Assembly (NCBI RefSeq): GCF_016428855.1
Contig: NZ_JAELTN010000007.1
Span: 60,850 to 124,849 of the forward strand
Length of the DNA: 64,000 bases
Direction of reading: 5' to 3'
From: Pedobacter sp. ASV28
GTDB taxonomy: Bacteria; Bacteroidota; Bacteroidia; Sphingobacteriales; Sphingobacteriaceae
Part shown: in pieces, positions 63,619 through 64,000 of the stretch
Layout: each line of letters starts with the position of its first letter
How positions within the stretch are numbered: position 1 is the stretch's first letter
Notes under the pieces: generated by a model
What the model was told of the DNA's origin: nothing
Database searches by the model: none
What the model saw: the letters and a program-made list of their open reading frames with translations, nothing else
Program-made: the position numbers and the translations under genes

Positions 63619-64000
63619 TTATAAGGAGTTATAATAGTCGAATACCTTACTTAAATCTTCGTCTTTTTTTAGATTTAGCTTATTTTTTGATACAAATGCC
63701 TTGACCAGGTCTTCTTTGTCCTTTAGCAAGTTAAGGATGCTATTGTCCTTTTTTACTTTGGTCAAGTCGTTCTTTTCATTGGCTACGTAATAGCTGAAGT
63801 TTTCTTTGAATACCCTGCGTTTAGGGGCATTGTATTCTGTAACTTCCATAATTGTTTTATTGGTTTTTTTTAGCAGCTTAACCCTGCCATCGCTTAATAC
63901 TTGGTAATAAGTTTTGTTGCTATAAGAATCTATGGGGTTGAAACCATTCTGAAAGGTAATTCCGTTGATTTTAAAACTGGCTACCGGATCAACAAATAAC
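63619..64000 (-). CDS. Hypothetical protein, C-terminal part (N-terminus beyond the window)
   Basis: The minus-strand frame is open from the window edge to the stop at 63619, 127 codons less one base, so the internal ATG at 63849 is not the true start. The readable part has a beta-rich segment (SFKINGITFQNGFNPIDSY, YYQVLSDGRVKLLKKT) then a Lys-rich, probably helical tail ending FDYYNSL. The pattern resembles exported Bacteroidota proteins of unknown function. No family recognised. Confidence 0.7.
   Translation of the reverse strand, partial: LFVDPVASFKINGITFQNGFNPIDSYSNKTYYQVLSDGRVKLLKKTNKTIMEVTEYNAPKRRVFKENFSYYVANEKNDLTKVKKDNSILNLLKDKEDLVKAFVSKNKLNLKKDEDLSKVFDYYNSL

Overview
The window looks like a chromosomal segment of a Bacteroidota bacterium of the Sphingobacteriaceae, close to Pedobacter. 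This rests on a SusC/SusD pair, type IX secretion (T9SS) C-terminal domains, the gliding lipoprotein GldH in a holB-ricT-gldH run, carboxypeptidase-regulatory-like TonB receptors, and promoter motifs of the TTTG / TAnnTTTG type. No rRNA, tRNA, CRISPR array or intact insertion sequence was found.

Layout. 1-5.4 kb: a left-edge N-acetylmuramoyl-L-alanine amidase lipoprotein, an M49-like metallopeptidase and a TonB-receptor-like outer membrane protein. 5.5-12.4 kb: a six-gene minus-strand signalling operon (REC-histidine kinase, CHASE3-HAMP-GAF hybrid kinase with three REC domains, two single-domain REC proteins, CheR, CheB). 12.5-20.4 kb: housekeeping and stress genes (YpfJ-type protease, gltX, a sensor kinase, DinB-like protein, thioesterase, Crp-like regulator, SugE/Gdx exporter, ECF sigma and membrane anti-sigma), with two inverted-repeat elements between them.

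20.4-32.3 kb: after a DUF2911 protein and a small membrane protein comes a probable exopolysaccharide locus. A GH9-CE4 fusion enzyme is followed, reading against transcription, by a tight five-gene operon: HEAT-repeat membrane protein, processive GT2 synthase, TPR plus YaiO-like beta-barrel exporter, DUF4838 hydrolase-like lipoprotein, DUF1573 lipoprotein. The parts correspond to synthesis, outer-membrane export, trimming and deacetylation, as in the PNAG (pga) systems, but are built from different domains.

32.9-38.5 kb: ppc, an ElaA-like acetyltransferase, a small membrane protein and aspS. 38.5-41.4 kb: an accessory patch with a decayed T9SS gene, an XRE regulator divergent from a GC-richer HEPN-domain gene, and between them a promoter, a 120-nt hairpin that can pair alternatively with downstream leader sequence, and a 41-codon ORF overlapping the HEPN start. 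41.4-45.4 kb: three secreted carbohydrate-active proteins (GH105, DUF2264, one unrecognised). 45.7-49.8 kb: an AraC regulator, an NTF2-DJ-1 fusion, an intact T9SS cargo gene and a T9SS relic. 50-55.6 kb: holB-ricT-gldH, a thioredoxin-like protein and murF. 55.7-63.2 kb: an M14 carboxypeptidase and a SusC/SusD pair behind a textbook Bacteroidota promoter. The right edge holds the C-terminal part of an unrecognised minus-strand gene.

The best candidates for undescribed biology are the exopolysaccharide locus (21.3-32.3 kb) and the XRE / structured leader / HEPN module (39.2-40.7 kb). All calls come from reading sequence and translations; no database search was run.
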